From NCBI GenBank assembly GCA_963665735.1, contig OY762444.1:1612001-1676000 (forward strand): a stretch of 64,000 nucleotides of DNA, written 5' to 3'. A program made the translations under genes and the position numbers. The DNA comes from CATOSK01 sp963665735. Its GTDB lineage: Bacteria > Chloroflexota > Dehalococcoidia > Lucifugimonadales > UBA3495. The notes below the pieces were generated by a model. It was not told the origin of the DNA. It worked only from the letters and a program-made list of their open reading frames with translations, and searched no databases. Below are positions 17,355 to 25,145 of the stretch, piece after piece (within the stretch, counting starts at the first letter, position 1; each line of letters starts with the position of its first letter).

Positions 17355-18505
17355 GCGGCGTTCTTAATCGCTTCGGCGGCTTCGGTCAGGGTGTCGGCGA
17401 AAGTTACCTTCAACCCCGATTCGGCCAGGATGGACTTGCCCTCTTCCAGGTTGGTGCCCAGCATCCGCACTATCAGGGGGAGTTGGGAGTTCCGGCGCTG
17501 GTAGGCCAGCACGATGCCCCGGGCCGCCACGTCGCAGCGCAGGATGCCGCCAAAGACGTTGACCAGCACCCGCCGCACCTTGGGGTCGGACAGGATAATC
17601 TCCACCGCCTGCGCCACCTTTTCATCGGTGGCTCCGCCGCCCACGTCCAGAAAGTTGGCGGGGGCAGCGCCGGCGGCGTTGGTCACGTCCAGGGTGGCCA
17701 TAGCCAGACCGGCCCCGTTGACCAGGCAACCCACGTCACCGTCCAGATTGACGTAGGCGATGTCCTGGTCGGCGGCCTCGGCTTCCAGGGCGTCCTCCTG
17801 GGTGCGGTCGCGCCATTCCCGCAAGTCCGGGTGGCGGAAAAGGGCGTCGTCCTCCAGGTCCATCTTGGCGTCCAGGGCGACTATCCCGTCGTCGCCGGTG
17901 ATGATTAGCGGGTTGATTTCCACCAGCGAGCAATCGTTGTCCACGAATACGCGGTAAAGGGTGGTCATTACCTGGGCTGCGGCGCGGGCGGCGGGCAACT
18001 CGATACCCAGCCGCTGGGCCAACCGGCGGGTCTGGTAGGGCATCAGCCCCAGCACCGGCTCGATGGGTTCGGTGTGAATGTCCTGCGGGTTGGATTCGGC
18101 GACTTCTTCGATGTCCATGCCGCCGGCGCCGCTGACAATCATCACCGGCCCGCGGAAACCCCGGTCAATGGTAATGGCCAGGTACAGTTCCCGCTTGATG
18201 TCGGCCAGTTCTTCCACCAGCAATTGATTGATGGGAACGCCCTCCGGCCCGGTCTGGTTGGTAACCAGGTTCTGGCCCAGCATGGTTTGGGCGACTTCCG
18301 ACGCCTCTTGGGGGGAGCGCACCAGCTTGACGCCGCCGGCCTTGCCCCGCCCGCCGGCGTGAACCTGGGCCTTCAAGGCTGCCTGGCCGCCCATTTCGCG
18401 GACGGCGTCTTCGGCGTCCTGGGGGGTTTCGACCAACCGGCTGCGGGGAACGGAAATGCCGTAGCGGGCGAAAATTTCCTTGGCCTGGTACTCGTGCAGT
18501 TTCAT
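17351..18505 (-). CDS. sucC: Succinate-CoA ligase, beta subunit
   Basis: A 384-residue ATP-grasp subunit. It begins MKLHEYQAKEIFARYGISVP, the standard SucC opening. QVHAGGRGKAGGVKL is the nucleotide-binding loop, and SLVEINPLIIT followed by ALDAKMDLEDDALFRHP completes the ATP-grasp metal site. NFLDVGGGATDEKVAQA and VNVFGGILRCD form the C-terminal ligase domain that meets SucD. AGGA precedes ATG 18505; a longer upstream reading has no family match. The stop overlaps the start of the Mrr-N-like gene by 4 bases. Confidence 0.96.
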   Translation of the reverse strand: MKLHEYQAKEIFARYGISVPRSRLVETPQDAEDAVREMGGQAALKAQVHAGGRGKAGGVKLVRSPQEASEVAQTMLGQNLVTNQTGPEGVPINQLLVEELADIKRELYLAITIDRGFRGPVMIVSGAGGMDIEEVAESNPQDIHTEPIEPVLGLMPYQTRRLAQRLGIELPAARAAAQVMTTLYRVFVDNDCSLVEINPLIITGDDGIVALDAKMDLEDDALFRHPDLREWRDRTQEDALEAEAADQDIAYVNLDGDVGCLVNGAGLAMATLDVTNAAGAAPANFLDVGGGATDEKVAQAVEIILSDPKVRRVLVNVFGGILRCDVAARGIVLAYQRRNSQLPLIVRMLGTNLEEGKSILAESGLKVTFADTLTEAAEAIKNAA

Positions 18506-18832
18506 CAGGACTTCCTGGCAAGGGGTAGGGAAACAAGCCGGGCAAGCGGCAACGGCCAACCTCGGCTCCGCAACCCAATTTAGCGGCAAAACCCCGGTGC
18601 GTCAACGCTGGCGGGGCAAGGGCCAGGACAGTCGCACATGAAATTGGAACCCGGTTAATCCGGCCTACCGGGTGTATAGTTTTTGTTTTGCGGGACATTT
18701 AGGGTTGGGTGTGGTTCCTTGGCAAGGGTTTCACCCCCGCCCCGGCCCTCCCCTTGGTAGGTGGCGAGATTGATTGTTGCGGGGTCTCGGTTTTGTTTTG
18801 CATTATTTCCTCCGAAACACCCCTGACCAACC

Positions 18833-18860
18833 GTAGGGGCGCACGGCCGTGCGCCCCTAC
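18833..18860. repeat. GTAGGGGCGCAC palindrome
   Basis: A perfect 28-bp palindrome identical in core to the one at 4435-4462, in the long gap between sucC and korA. Confidence 0.8.
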
Positions 18861-18905
18861 CAACGCCAATCACCAGGGCGGACATGGGGAAACCAACCCA
18901 CACCC

Positions 18906-19176
18906 CAACCGTCATTCCCGCGAAAGCGGGAATCCACATCCTCGGCCCCCCCCCCCCATGTCATCCTGACCCTTCTATGTCATTCTGAGCGTAGCGAAGA
19001 ATCTCAAATCCTTCCCCTCAACCATCCTCGCCCCCACGAAACCAACCCCAACCCCAAAACCGTCATTCCGGCGAAGGCCGGAATCCAGAAACCCCCGCCC
19101 CAAACCAGTCTTGCGCCCATTGGACACCCCATCAATAACCCCCTCCCCCTACCAGGGGGAGGGTTGGGGAGGGGGT
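18906..19176. repeat. Run of dispersed palindromic repeats
   Basis: In order: a REP arm with exact complementarity (CGTCATTCCCGCGAAAGCGG at about 18909), part of the MITE-like family (TGTCATTCTGAGCGTAGCGA, about 18978), another REP arm (about 19059) and the CCCTCCCCCTACCAGGGGG hairpin (about 19139-19176). The rest of the 18506-18905 stretch carries the sucC upstream region, a poorly conserved G-rich repeat fragment and the 18833 palindrome. No gene is seen. Confidence 0.7.
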
Positions 19177-19203
19177 ACGTCCCCCCAACTGACCAACCTC
19201 CCC

Positions 19204-19233
19204 TTGACAATCACCGTACATCCGTTCTATGAT
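19204..19233 (+). promoter_or_regulatory. Sigma-70 promoter of candidate RNA, copy 1
   Basis: A consensus -35 TTGACA (19204-19209), 18-bp spacer and -10 TATGAT (19228-19233). The same arrangement with the same spacer stands at 49270-49299 ahead of the second copy of the downstream sequence. No open reading frame follows. Confidence 0.7.
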
Positions 19234-19239
19234 TACTCC

Positions 19240-19640
19240 ATCGGCAACATCCCAGGAACCCTTAACCCCAACCATCGGAGGAACCGCCTATACAACAACC
19301 CGCCCCGCCGTTTGCGTCGAGAGTCCCTCCCGGATAACCATGGCTCTTATCCGATGCGAGGTCTAACGACTCCGCTGCGGCAACTGCCCCACCGACGGGC
19401 GTCGGCCCTTCTCCCAAGGGAGAACCCGGCTGGCAAAGTCGGATTGGCCCCTGGACGACGGGCGACCGCTCCCCTCTGGGATGACGCGGCAGTAGTCGGC
19501 CCGTGCCCCTGGACGACGGGTGGCTGCTCCCCTGCGGGGTGGTAGCGGCGGTAGTCGGCCACGCCCACCGGCGGCAGCAACGTCCCCCTTGAAGGGACGG
19601 GGCAAAGCCGGAACGCCCGGCCGGGCAACCCCTGGAAAAT
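19240..19640 (+). ncRNA. Candidate structured RNA, copy 1
   Basis: The sequence begins soon after the promoter; both ends are approximate. Nested helices are visible: GAGTC (19321-19325) with GACTC (19368-19372), enclosing CGGATAA (19331-19337) with TTATCCG (19347-19353). A hairpin TTCTCCC-AA-GGGAGAA is at 19409-19424. In the copy at 49306-49650 the same helices read GAATC/GATTC and CGGACAA/TTGTCCG, so pairing is kept by paired changes. Two tandem units starting GTCGG and containing CCCCTGGACGACGGG follow (about 19438-19565); the other copy has one. Reading frames are broken by indels between copies, against a protein. No known RNA family is recognised. Confidence 0.6.
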
Positions 19641-19675
19641 CGGCAACCAAAACCCCAACGCAACGACCCCAAAAT

Positions 19676-19990
19676 CAACCAAAAGGAGACCCCAAGACAA
19701 CCGAAGAAATCCCAATAGGAAACCCCCGCCCCCTACCAGGGGGAGGGTTGGGGAGGGGGTGACACCCAACCACAATGCCACGAAATGCCACGGAAAACAA
19801 AACCCCCCGCCGCCGGGCGAAAAATCATTCCGGTCCCCAACCCGTCATTCCGGCGAAGAGCCTGCCCTGAGCATCGCCGAACGGGCCGGAATCCAGAAAT
19901 TCCGGCGAGTGCCGGCGTTGGCCTTGCCTTGGAATCCGTGCCCGTCCCACCAACCTCAAACCAACCAAAAGGAGACCCCAAAACAACCGA
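19676..19990. repeat. Linker of the composite element, copy 1
   Basis: It joins the candidate RNA to the phased module. A CAACCAAAAGGAGACC segment occurs at about 19677 and again at about 19964. Between them lie the C/G-rich hairpin (19730-19762) and a long REP variant (19846-19897) interrupted by AAGAGCCTGCCCTGAGCATC. The same order is seen at 49685-50105, though there a second phased module replaces the hairpin. Confidence 0.65.
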
Positions 19991-19999
19991 AAAACACCC

Positions 20000-20137
20000 G
20001 CCCAAAAAGTGTCCAAAATCGCCAAAACCGCCCAAATATCCCCCAAAATGGACACATCCTGGACACATCCAACCCCCAAATCCACGCTCAAATGGGCGAA
20101 AATGGGCGAAAATGGACAAAAAGGTAAAATTTTCACC
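20000..20137. repeat. Phased short-repeat module, copy B
   Basis: The clearest copy. CCAAAA tracts recur at about 10-bp steps, followed by TGGACACATCC twice in tandem. Then come decamers AAATGGGCGA (20090-20099), AAATGGGCGA (20100-20109), AAATGGACAA (20110-20119) and AAAGGTAAAA (20120-20129). The module ends TTTTCACC. It lies about 85 bp upstream of the kor promoter. Equal spacing on one helical face suggests protein binding or curvature. Confidence 0.8.
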
Positions 20138-20221
20138 CCCCGATTGCTTCCGCCCCCTACCGGGGAAGGGCCGGGAGGGGGGTGCGTCCCCCAATTCCCC
20201 CACTGCCGTATGCCCATCAAA

Positions 20222-20251
20222 TTGACAACGCTTAAACGTCGGTGCTATATT
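20222..20251 (+). promoter_or_regulatory. Promoter of the kor operon
   Basis: A consensus -35 TTGACA (20222-20227), 18-bp spacer and -10 TATATT (20246-20251). Transcription from here would leave a leader of about 245 nt before korA, GC-rich and with several short palindromes (for example GCATCC near 20298 and GGATGC near 20320), so leader-based control is possible. Confidence 0.65.
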
Positions 20252-20503
20252 CCCTTATGACACCAACTAGCTTGACAACTGGCCGCAACGCGGGCCTTGC
20301 ATCCTTCCGGCTATCCCGTGGGATGCGCCCCCGCCGTGCCGGGAGGAGTTCCCTTCCTGGGGCCGTCCAACCGCCCCATCCAACCATCGGATTCATCCGC
20401 CGCCGGCATCGCCGCCCTACGGCAATGCCCGCCGCTCCGGTGAAACCCCCGCATCCAATCTCACCCCACGACTTGCCTTGCAATACAGCCGGGAGGACCT
20501 CAA

Positions 20504-22234
20504 ATGCAAATGCGTGACTTCGTAGTCCGCTTCGCCGGTGAAGGTGGACAGGGAGTAGTGACCTCCGCCGAGGGGTTAGCGCAAGTTTCCACCCAGGTGG
20601 GTTACCACGCCCTGACCTACGCTACCTTCCCTTCCCAAATCCTCGGCGGGCCAACCTGGACCCAGGCCCGCATCTCCGACGCCCCCATCCTCAGCGCCGG
20701 CGACGATGTTGACGTTCTGGTTGCCTTCAACCGCGAAGCCTACGCCACCCACGCCGAGGAAGTCCGCTCCGGCGGCGTCATCATCTACAACTCCAACGAC
20801 AAGGAATTCGAGGAATTTCAGCCCGTCGGCGAAACCCGCGTCCTCGGCCTCCCCATTGACGAACTGGCCCGGTCAACGGGCAACAACCGCGCCGCCAACA
20901 TGGTGGTCATCGGCGCGCTGTCCCACCTGGTCAATATGTCCCAGCAATACCTGGAAGAATTCGTCGAGTCCCGATTCCGACGGGGCCGAGCCAACGACGA
21001 CGAAATCATCCAGTCCAACATCAAGGCCATCGCCCTCGGACGCGAACACACCGCCCAGAGCGGTTTCACCCTCGGCGACCTCGCCCCGCCCATCCAACCC
21101 ACCTACCAACAGATTATGCTCAAGGGCAACGAAGCCCTGGCCCTCGGCGCCATGACCGCCGGAATTGACTTCTACGTCGGCTATCCCATTTCCCCGGCCA
21201 CCACCATCCTGGTCTGGATGGAGCGCAACTTGGTTGGCCCCGGCAAGTTCGCCTACCAGGTCAGTTCCGAAATCGAGTCCATTACCGGCATCCTGGGCGC
21301 TGGTTTCGCCGGCAAAAAGGCCATGACCGCCACCGCCGGCCCCGGTTTCTCCCTGATGAGCGAGGGTCTCGGGCTCGGCTGGATGGCCGAAATCCCCTTG
21401 GTGGTAGTGGACGTGCAGCGCGGCGGCCCCGCTACCGGACTGCCCACCAAGACCGAACAATCCGACCTCATGGCTTGTATGTTCCCCGCCCACGGCGACG
21501 TTAGACTTCCCGTTATCGCCGTCGGCACCGTCGAAGAGGCTTTCTTCGGCGCAGTCTGGGCCTTCAATTGGGCGGAACGCTACCAGGGGCCGGTCATCCT
21601 TATGACCGAAATGTCCCTGGCCGAGCGCGTCCAGAACATCCCCAAGCCTGATATTTCCCAGGTCAACGTCGAATCCCGCCGGGTTTACCAGGGCAACAAC
21701 GGCTACAACCGCTATGAAGGTTTCGAGTTGTCCCCCATGCCCCTGCCCGGTCACTCCGGCGCCTACGTCGCCAACGGTAGCGAACACGACGAAATGGGCG
21801 ACACCACCCACTTGCCGGAACGCCATATCCAGATGACCGAGCGCCGTTTCAGCAAGCTGGAATTGCTGAACGACGGAACCTACGAAACCGAAAACGCCGA
21901 CTCCCCGGTGGTTGTCATGCCCTGGGGCGGCTCCAAAGGCCCGGCTTACGAGGCGTACCTCCAGCTCCAAGAATCCGGCGCCGACGTGGGTTGGCGCTAT
22001 ACCATGTTCCTCAACCCCCTGCCCCCCGCCCTTCTGGAAGACCTCCGCAAGAAAGAACTGGTCATCGTCCCCGAACTCAACTACCAGGGCCAGTTTTCCT
22101 CCATCTTGCGGTCTTGGGGGGTCAACGCCCAATCCGTCACTCAATACACCGGCCTGCCCTTCAAGGTGCGGGACCTGGTTACCCGAATCAGCGAATTGAC
22201 TCAGTCCCAGCAGAAGGAGATGGTCCGGGCATGA
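20504..22234 (+). CDS. korA: 2-Oxoacid:acceptor oxidoreductase, fused gamma-alpha subunit
   Basis: A 576-residue subunit. The gamma-type domain comes first (about 1-190, with AGEGGQGVVTSAEGL at the start), followed by the alpha/PP-binding domain (about 200-576, with DFYVGYPISPATTI, SEIESITGILGAGFAGKK and TATAGPGFSLMSEGLGLGW). With its beta subunit it oxidises a 2-oxoacid, typically 2-oxoglutarate or pyruvate, to acyl-CoA and passes electrons to ferredoxin. The gamma-alpha fusion is the KorA/VorB arrangement found in Actinobacteria and aerobic bacteria. GGGAGG precedes the ATG. The stop overlaps korB by 4 bases. Confidence 0.93.
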   Translation: MQMRDFVVRFAGEGGQGVVTSAEGLAQVSTQVGYHALTYATFPSQILGGPTWTQARISDAPILSAGDDVDVLVAFNREAYATHAEEVRSGGVIIYNSNDKEFEEFQPVGETRVLGLPIDELARSTGNNRAANMVVIGALSHLVNMSQQYLEEFVESRFRRGRANDDEIIQSNIKAIALGREHTAQSGFTLGDLAPPIQPTYQQIMLKGNEALALGAMTAGIDFYVGYPISPATTILVWMERNLVGPGKFAYQVSSEIESITGILGAGFAGKKAMTATAGPGFSLMSEGLGLGWMAEIPLVVVDVQRGGPATGLPTKTEQSDLMACMFPAHGDVRLPVIAVGTVEEAFFGAVWAFNWAERYQGPVILMTEMSLAERVQNIPKPDISQVNVESRRVYQGNNGYNRYEGFELSPMPLPGHSGAYVANGSEHDEMGDTTHLPERHIQMTERRFSKLELLNDGTYETENADSPVVVMPWGGSKGPAYEAYLQLQESGADVGWRYTMFLNPLPPALLEDLRKKELVIVPELNYQGQFSSILRSWGVNAQSVTQYTGLPFKVRDLVTRISELTQSQQKEMVRA

Positions 22235-23097
22235 GCAGGAAAAACCCCGAATACGACTTCAAATGGTGCCCCGGCTGCGGCGATTTCGGCGTCCGCCGCG
22301 CCCTCGAACTCGCCATGATTAACCGGCTCGAAGAGACCGGCGAACCCATCGAAAACAACGTCGTAGTCGCCGGCATCGGTTGTTCCGGCAACCTGGTCCA
22401 TCTATTGGAAGGCCAGCAGCCCTACGGTTTTCACGGCATCCACGGGCGTACCCTCCCCGTGGCGATGGGCGTCAAGATGGCCCGCCCCGACCTCAACGTC
22501 GTTATCGTCGCCGGCGACGGCGATTTCCTCAGCATCGGCGGCGAGCATATCGGCCCCCAGGCCGCCCGCAACCTCAACGTCTGCGCCGTCATCATGGACA
22601 ACGGCGTTTACGGCCTTACCAAGGGCCAAAGCTCCCCCACCACCAAGGAAGGAACCGTAACCAGTTCCACCCCCTTCGGCAAGCTGGAGGCCGAGGCCGA
22701 CCCCTTGGAACTTTACCTGACCCTGGGCACTTCCTTTATCGCCTCCGCCTTTTCCGGCAACCCCCGCCAGCTTGCCAGCCTCATCAGCGAGGGCATGAAC
22801 CACAAGGGATTTGCGATGGTTCATGTCCAGTCCCCCTGCGTCACCTACAACGACACCTACGAACTGTTGAAGGGCAAGCCCCGCGAGGGCATCGAACCCC
22901 TGATCTGGGACATCCCCGAAGACCACGACGTTACCGACAAGGCATCGGCCTACGCCCTGATACAGAAGCGCGGCCTCCCCCTGGGCGTCATTTACAAGGA
23001 CGACAGCCGCTCCTCCCTGGACGACCGCGTTCAGGAAACTTGGGCCAAAAACCGCCAACGCTCCACCGAAGACCTCATAAACAGCTACGCCATCTAA
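22231..23097 (+). CDS. korB: 2-Oxoacid:ferredoxin oxidoreductase, beta subunit
   Basis: A 288-residue thiamine-diphosphate subunit. WCPGCGDFGVRRALELA gives the first two iron-sulfur cysteines, AGIGCSGNL the third and VQSPCVTYND the fourth. AGDGDFLSIGGEHIG with VIMDNGVYGLTKGQSSPT is the TPP/magnesium site. The ATG at 22231 is within the korA stop (ATGA), so the subunits are translationally coupled. GFHGIHGRTLPVAMGVKMA matches the 2-oxoglutarate-type subfamily. With sucCD in the same window, this covers two consecutive TCA-cycle steps, with ferredoxin as the acceptor instead of NAD. Confidence 0.93.
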   Translation: MSRKNPEYDFKWCPGCGDFGVRRALELAMINRLEETGEPIENNVVVAGIGCSGNLVHLLEGQQPYGFHGIHGRTLPVAMGVKMARPDLNVVIVAGDGDFLSIGGEHIGPQAARNLNVCAVIMDNGVYGLTKGQSSPTTKEGTVTSSTPFGKLEAEADPLELYLTLGTSFIASAFSGNPRQLASLISEGMNHKGFAMVHVQSPCVTYNDTYELLKGKPREGIEPLIWDIPEDHDVTDKASAYALIQKRGLPLGVIYKDDSRSSLDDRVQETWAKNRQRSTEDLINSYAI

Positions 23098-23326
23098 CGC
23101 CCGCCCAATGGGATGTGCGAAAATGCCTTCCCCCCTGCCGGTGAGTCTGGAAAATCCCTGCATCTGCTAGGGAGTGTGAAAAATCCCCTCCCCCTATCAG
23201 GGGGAGGGTTAGGGTGGGGGTAAGCGTCCATTTCCCGGAACCTTGGCCGTCTCCCCTCCCCCGTATGGGGGAAGGTTGGCAAGAGGCCACCAACCGTATT
23301 CCGGACGCTCCATCGGAGGCCGACTC
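23098..23326. repeat. Repeat-bearing gap after korB
   Basis: Contains the C/G-rich hairpin (about 23168-23222, AAAATCCCCTCCCCC then TATCAGGGGGAGGG) and a second hairpin (about 23250-23275, CCCTCCCCCGTATGGGGGAA). The first is close to the sequence that the IS982 element interrupts at 40266. No gene is seen. Confidence 0.65.
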
Positions 23327-23692
23327 ATGCAGCAGCAAACGCTAGCCTACCATCAACAGAGCCAGCGATTTTTGCGGCAAGCCCATGAGGAACTTCCGTC
23401 GGACTTGCCCCAAACGTCGGAAAAGGCTTGGGGAGCCGCCGCCCAGATGGTCAAAGCCGTTGCCGAGGACCGGGGTTGGCCCCACCGACGTCAACGGGAA
23501 CTTCAGCACGCCGTCAACCAATTGGTGCAGGAAACCGGCGGCGATAGCGAAATTGCCATCCTGTTCGATTCCGCCGCCCAACTTCACCGCAACTTCTACG
23601 AAAACTGGTTTAGCCGCGAGAGGGTGGCATTGGGCATCGCCGCCGCCGAGCGTTTCGTAGCCAGGATGGAAAGTCTCCTGCCCCGTCCCTAA
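23327..23692 (+). CDS. PaREP1-like (HEPN-related) small helical protein
   Basis: A 121-residue all-helical protein. AYHQQSQRFLRQAHEELPS then SEKAWGAAAQMVKAVAEDRG, and later LHRNFYENWFSRERVALGI, match the PaREP1 pattern, in which a helix pair carries 'EKaWGAAaq.vkava..rgw'. The family is distantly related to HEPN domains; its function is not established. A relative with the same motif order lies at 50722-51099. CGGAGG precedes ATG 23327. It is a single-gene unit, not obviously linked to korAB. Confidence 0.6.
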   Translation: MQQQTLAYHQQSQRFLRQAHEELPSDLPQTSEKAWGAAAQMVKAVAEDRGWPHRRQRELQHAVNQLVQETGGDSEIAILFDSAAQLHRNFYENWFSRERVALGIAAAERFVARMESLLPRP

Positions 23693-23760
23693 GCCCGGCC
23701 CTGGATAAAGAAAACCCCGCCAACCGGCGGGATCTCCCAATCCCTCGGCGTCAGCGCAAC

Positions 23761-24201
23761 CTACCCGGCCACCCCGTCCGCCAGCCGGAAAAACGGCGCC
23801 AGGTGTTGCGACGCCCCCCGCAGCGAAACCCCGATGGGAACCAGGTAGTAAATGGAAATGTCCCATTGCAGGTACACGGTGATGCTGTCCTCGTGCTGGG
23901 AAATTGCGTCCGGGTTGTCGGTTGTCCCCCAGGTCAGCGTATCCGTCGTTTCATCGTAGCTGGTGAAGGAACTGGGCTGCGGCGTTGCCGAACCTTCTTT
24001 CAAGTGGCGCGGCAAGAAATAGGGAGCCAGCTTGTCGGACACGAACAGAATTTCCAAGGCGGCGATGTCAAGCCCGTCTTCGCTACCATAATGAACGATA
24101 ATGTCCGAAAAAGGTTCCACCTCATCCCCATTCTTCTGCCTGCGGTCGGTGGAGATGTGCATGGCGTCAACTTCACCGTCATAGGTCACTGTCAAAGTCA
24201 T
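23761..24201 (-). CDS. DUF2283-like protein, paralogue 1
   Basis: A 146-residue protein starting MTLTVTYDGEVDAMHISTDR, the DUF2283 opening seen in small antitoxin-like proteins ('vtYD.eaDalyi'). A second half-repeat, TSYDETTDTLTWGTTDNP, suggests internal duplication of the fold. The last 22 residues (GVSLRGAS then HLAPFFRLADGVAG) are almost identical to those of the paralogue at 24313-24759, while the middle differs. AGGGAG stands before the ATG. Unlike the paralogue, it lacks an adjacent toxin-like gene. Confidence 0.6.
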   Translation of the reverse strand: MTLTVTYDGEVDAMHISTDRRQKNGDEVEPFSDIIVHYGSEDGLDIAALEILFVSDKLAPYFLPRHLKEGSATPQPSSFTSYDETTDTLTWGTTDNPDAISQHEDSITVYLQWDISIYYLVPIGVSLRGASQHLAPFFRLADGVAG

Positions 24202-24312
24202 CGTATCTCAAACTCCCTAGAAGCGTCGGAGAAATAACCAAAGTCGCCCCGTCCAAGGCGCGCCGTCGCTGCACTGTCCAGCGGAAGGGATTGTTGGGGG
24301 TATCCCGTCAAC

Positions 24313-24759
24313 CTACCCGGCCACCCCTTCCGCCAGCCGGAAAAAAGGCGCCAGGTGTTTCGACGCCCCCCGCAGCGAAACCCCGGTTGGGACGAAGTCG
24401 TCCTCGTCCCATTCGTCCCGCGCCCAGTAAGCCGTCATGTGCTCCCCGGCTTGGGTAACCATGTTGGGGTCGTCGCAGGAAACCCCCAGCAGCAGCGTAT
24501 CCGTTTCCCCGTCATAGCTGGCGACGGTGTTCTCCCCTTCCCGGCCAAGACTGTTATCCGAACCGTTGGGCCTGAAGTACGGTTCCAGCGTCGAGGCTGC
24601 GAACATGACGGTCAGAGCCACGATGTCGTAGCCGTCCCAACTGCCGTAGTGCGCCACTACACTAATGTCAGGTTCCAAGTCCGTTCCGTGCAATGGCCTC
24701 TCGCCGGTGCTTATGAAAAGGAGATCAGCCCCATCGTCATAGGTTACTTTCAGCGTCAT
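24313..24759 (-). CDS. DUF2283-like protein, paralogue 2 (antitoxin candidate)
   Basis: A 148-residue protein starting MTLKVTYDDGADLLFISTGE, with the second half-repeat VASYDGETDTLLLGVSCD. The start overlaps the upstream DUF4258-like gene by 23 bases on the same strand, the usual arrangement of DUF4258/DUF2283 pairs described as toxin-antitoxin-like. The C-terminal 22 residues match paralogue 1. No binding partner can be seen directly; the antitoxin role is inferred from gene order and family pairing. Confidence 0.6.
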   Translation of the reverse strand: MTLKVTYDDGADLLFISTGERPLHGTDLEPDISVVAHYGSWDGYDIVALTVMFAASTLEPYFRPNGSDNSLGREGENTVASYDGETDTLLLGVSCDDPNMVTQAGEHMTAYWARDEWDEDDFVPTGVSLRGASKHLAPFFRLAEGVAG

Positions 24760-25078
24760 TGCGCGTCTCTATTCTCCTGCCCTTGTTGGCGAAATAGTTG
24801 AGATTACCTTGCCCCAAATGTTTGGTCGCTTGCCCGTCAATGAAACCGATGATGACCACTTCATCATCCAGGGATACCGCTACCCTCACCACTCGGTTTA
24901 CTCGCGGCACATAGGCGTAGTATCTCCAACCCTCACGCCCATGACTGTCGGGAAACACGCCCCTCAGAACCCAATTGTCGAGCACATGGGAAACGTCATC
25001 CAGGGTAATATCCGGGTGACCTTCGATGTGGAAATGCCGGGACAAAGCCCGTTCCCGGCCCCCGGCGAACATCACCAT
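24737..25078 (-). CDS. DUF4258-like protein (toxin candidate)
   Basis: A 113-residue protein. The order is RERALSRHFHIEGHPDITLDD, then DVSHVLDNW, RYYAYVPRVNRVVRVAVSLD and DEVVIIGFIDGQATKH: helix, paired strands, then a strand ending in an acidic residue. That is the RelE-like fold of DUF4258 proteins ('HAlsRm.eRgIt.eDv..vl'). It overlaps the downstream DUF2283 gene by 23 bases. It may degrade RNA, but no catalytic residues can be assigned with certainty. Two possible ATGs (25078, 25072) are close together. Confidence 0.5.
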   Translation of the reverse strand: MVMFAGGRERALSRHFHIEGHPDITLDDVSHVLDNWVLRGVFPDSHGREGWRYYAYVPRVNRVVRVAVSLDDEVVIIGFIDGQATKHLGQGNLNYFANKGRRIETRNDAESNL

Positions 25079-25145
25079 CGGCTCATCCGTAGTAAACCCT
25101 CATATCGTTGGCGTACCCGGATACGCTGTCCGTCGGCTCCATTGC

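Noticed and set aside
19240..19640. Known housekeeping RNAs (RNase P, tmRNA, 6S, SRP RNA)
   Set aside because: None of the invariant segments I know for these RNAs is present, and two diverged copies in 30 kb would be unusual for them.
19347..20220. Minus-strand proteins across the composite element (PGRAFRLC..VPSRGT, FRLFWGLLLV)
   Set aside because: Similar peptides appear from both element copies, but an indel shifts the frame between the copies. This shows the similarity is at the nucleic-acid level.
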